Positions 4,937-6,420 of a stretch of 6,420 bases of DNA are shown one piece after another. Origin of the DNA: CAYWKL01 sp964459095. GTDB taxonomy: Bacteria > Patescibacteriota > Microgenomatia > Daviesbacterales > UBA10151. Every line of letters begins with the position of its first letter. Positions within the stretch are counted from its first letter, which is position 1. Made by a program: the position numbers and the translations under genes. Below the pieces are notes generated by a model, which was not told where the DNA came from, made no database searches, and saw only the letters and a list, made by a program, of their open reading frames with translations. The stretch spans positions 1 through 6,420 of the forward strand of contig CAYWKL010000048.1 of NCBI GenBank assembly GCA_964459095.1. Reading direction: 5' to 3'.

Positions 4937-6420
4937 ATGGATCTATCAACTAAGCTTACCTATGTTGTGGGCATTGGCCCAAGTTTAGGGAGAAAATTAG
5001 AAAGGCTAAATTTATTTACAGTTGGGGATTTAATTTATCATTTCCCTTTTAGATATGATGATTTTTCCAAAATCTCTACAACTTTGGATGCAAAAATAGG
5101 AGAAAAGGTAACTTTGCAAGGGGAAGTTTGGTCTACTAATAATGTTTATACAAGATTTAGAAAAGTTTTAACAAAAGCAATTTTTAATGATGGAAATGGG
5201 GTAGTTGAGCTAATCTGGTTTAACTCTCCCTGGCTTTTAAAGCAGATAAATACAGGAGATAGGATACAGGTTTCAGGGAAAATAAGTAAAAGGGGCAACA
5301 AACTCACTATTGCAGCCCCTGTTTGGGAGAAAATTTCTGACTCATCACTACTTACTCATCCCTCATCACTCCATACAGGAAGGCTTGTGCCAGTTTATCC
5401 TGAAACTTATGGTTTAACTTCCAAATGGATAAGAGAAAAAATCGCAAAAACTTTGCCCTTTTTTAAAAATGCAATTAATGATTACTTAACTGAAGATCTA
5501 AAGAAAGGGATGCTGAGTTTAGAAGAGGCTATTTTTAAAATCCATTTTCCCGAAACTTACGAAGATGTAAATTTAGCAAAAGAGCGCTTAGGTTTTGATG
5601 AGCTTTTTTTAATCCAGCTTGCAACATTAAAGACAAGAAATGAGTGGAAAAGAAAAAAAACTTTATCCAAACTTACAATTAACCATGAGAAATTGTCAGA
5701 TTTTATAAAAAGACTCCCTTTTAAATTAACAGAGGCACAGTTAAGAGTATTAAGAGAAATTATTTCTGATTTAGAGAAGGAAGCTCCTATGAACAGAATG
5801 TTACAAGGTGAGGTGGGTTCAGGAAAAACAGTTGTTGCTGCAATTCTTTCATATCTTGTGCACCTTAATGGCAAGAGAATACTTTTCATGGCGCCAACAG
5901 AAATTTTAGCATTCCAACACTATGATACGTTTTCTAAGTTTTTAAGTGCGTACGGAATTACTGTAGGAATTTACACGGGTTCAAAAAAATACACCAAGCA
6001 TGTATCAAGTAGCAAGTATCATATATTAAGTGATGAAAACCATAATACAAAATACATAATACAAAATACAAACCCCGACATTATAGTTGGCACTCATGCT
6101 TTACTCTCCGATAAATTACTAAAAGAAAACATAGGCTTAATAATAGTGGATGAGCAACAAAGATTCGGTGTAGAGCAGAGGACTTTGCTGAGAAACTCAT
6201 CTAAAACTCCTCACTTTTTAACCATGACAGCAACTCCAATTCCTAGAACTGTTGCCCTAACTTTATACGGCGACCTAGATTTGTCAGTTATAGATGAGAT
6301 GCCAAAAGGAAGAAAAATAGTTAAAACTTTTGTTGTCCCAAACAAAAAAAGAGAAGATTCCTATGGTTTTATAAGAAAAAAAGTTAGTGATGGGGATCAA
6401 GTTTACATTATCACTCCTTT
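4937..6420 (+). CDS. recG: ATP-dependent DNA helicase RecG (3' partial)
   Basis: RecG is a superfamily 2 helicase that reverses stalled replication forks and branch-migrates Holliday junctions on DNA. The 494 residues present run from the start into the second helicase domain; the rest is beyond the right edge. The N-terminus begins at the conserved GIGPSLGRKLERLNLFTVGD region, followed by the OB-fold wedge domain (about 55-150), with VPVYPETYGL just after it. Helicase motifs are clear: Walker A GEVGSGKT (291-298), APTEILA after it, motif II DEQQRFGVEQR (from 405), MTATPIPRT (from 430) and SVIDEMPKGRK (from 450). It lacks the longer N-terminal extension of some RecG proteins, and no upstream start is needed. 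No clear Shine-Dalgarno sequence is present. Two segments are unusual: a Ser/His-rich stretch at about 135-145, and a stretch between TGS (347-349) and IIVGTH (382-387) that is roughly 12 residues longer than I expect for RecG; both coincide with short DNA repeats. Confidence 0.97.
   Translation, partial: MDLSTKLTYVVGIGPSLGRKLERLNLFTVGDLIYHFPFRYDDFSKISTTLDAKIGEKVTLQGEVWSTNNVYTRFRKVLTKAIFNDGNGVVELIWFNSPWLLKQINTGDRIQVSGKISKRGNKLTIAAPVWEKISDSSLLTHPSSLHTGRLVPVYPETYGLTSKWIREKIAKTLPFFKNAINDYLTEDLKKGMLSLEEAIFKIHFPETYEDVNLAKERLGFDELFLIQLATLKTRNEWKRKKTLSKLTINHEKLSDFIKRLPFKLTEAQLRVLREIISDLEKEAPMNRMLQGEVGSGKTVVAAILSYLVHLNGKRILFMAPTEILAFQHYDTFSKFLSAYGITVGIYTGSKKYTKHVSSSKYHILSDENHNTKYIIQNTNPDIIVGTHALLSDKLLKENIGLIIVDEQQRFGVEQRTLLRNSSKTPHFLTMTATPIPRTVALTLYGDLDLSVIDEMPKGRKIVKTFVVPNKKREDSYGFIRKKVSDGDQVYIITP
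5341..5370 (+). repeat. Short imperfect CTCATC repeat inside recG
   Basis: CTCATC occurs at 5341-5346, 5355-5360 and 5362-5367, and the longer CTCATCACT at 5341-5349 and 5362-5370. It encodes the low-complexity stretch DSSLLTHPSS in the wedge-domain region, just before the conserved TGRLVPVYPET. Confidence 0.6.
6041..6068 (+). repeat. 14-bp perfect tandem duplication inside recG
   Basis: CATAATACAAAATA is present twice back to back (6041-6054 and 6055-6068). Because 14 is not a multiple of three, the two copies are read in different frames (HNTKY, then IIQNT). A related pair CAAGTAG/CAAGTAT lies just upstream at 6006-6019. Together they make the variable segment between the TGS and GTH motifs of RecG. 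Confidence 0.75.

Noticed and set aside
5557..5889. 110-residue minus-strand frame
   Set aside because: It is antisense to RecG over the Walker A region and shows no recognisable protein features.

Overview
The window looks like part of a small, AT-rich bacterial genome, most likely from the Candidate Phyla Radiation (Patescibacteria, possibly a Microgenomates-type lineage). The basis is the AT-rich composition, tight gene packing, starts without convincing Shine-Dalgarno sequences, an archaeal-type tyrosyl-tRNA synthetase and several tiny membrane-protein genes. The placement is inferred from gene style; there is no rRNA or other marker in the window. The standard genetic code fits, and TGA is used as a stop.

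Layout. (1) Bases 1-2895, plus strand: a very large, 5'-truncated gene whose product joins a membrane polysaccharide synthase of the hyaluronan-synthase/NodC type (GT2), a LysM peptidoglycan-binding domain and an AlgG-like C5-epimerase beta-helix that keeps the DPHD active-site motif. (2) 2896-2951: a short intergenic region holding a good promoter 8-15 bases before the next start. (3) 2952-4097, plus: complete archaeal/eukaryal-type TyrRS. (4) 4083-4755, minus: a two-gene cassette of small unrecognised membrane-associated proteins, joined by a TGATG stop/start overlap; the second gene appears frameshifted, and its 3' end overlaps the end of the TyrRS gene. (5) 4756-4809: a divergent promoter region whose -10 hexamer can be read on both strands. 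(6) 4810-4917, plus: a possible 35-residue single-span membrane peptide. (7) 4937 to the right edge, plus: RecG helicase, 3'-truncated, with two repeat-rich in-frame stretches.

Functionally the window mixes housekeeping genes (TyrRS, RecG) with one cell-surface gene. The most interesting object is the synthase-LysM-epimerase fusion: one polypeptide that could make a uronic-acid polymer inside, pass it across the membrane, hold to the cell wall and epimerise the polymer outside. The polymer itself is unknown. The minus-strand pair is the least understood part.
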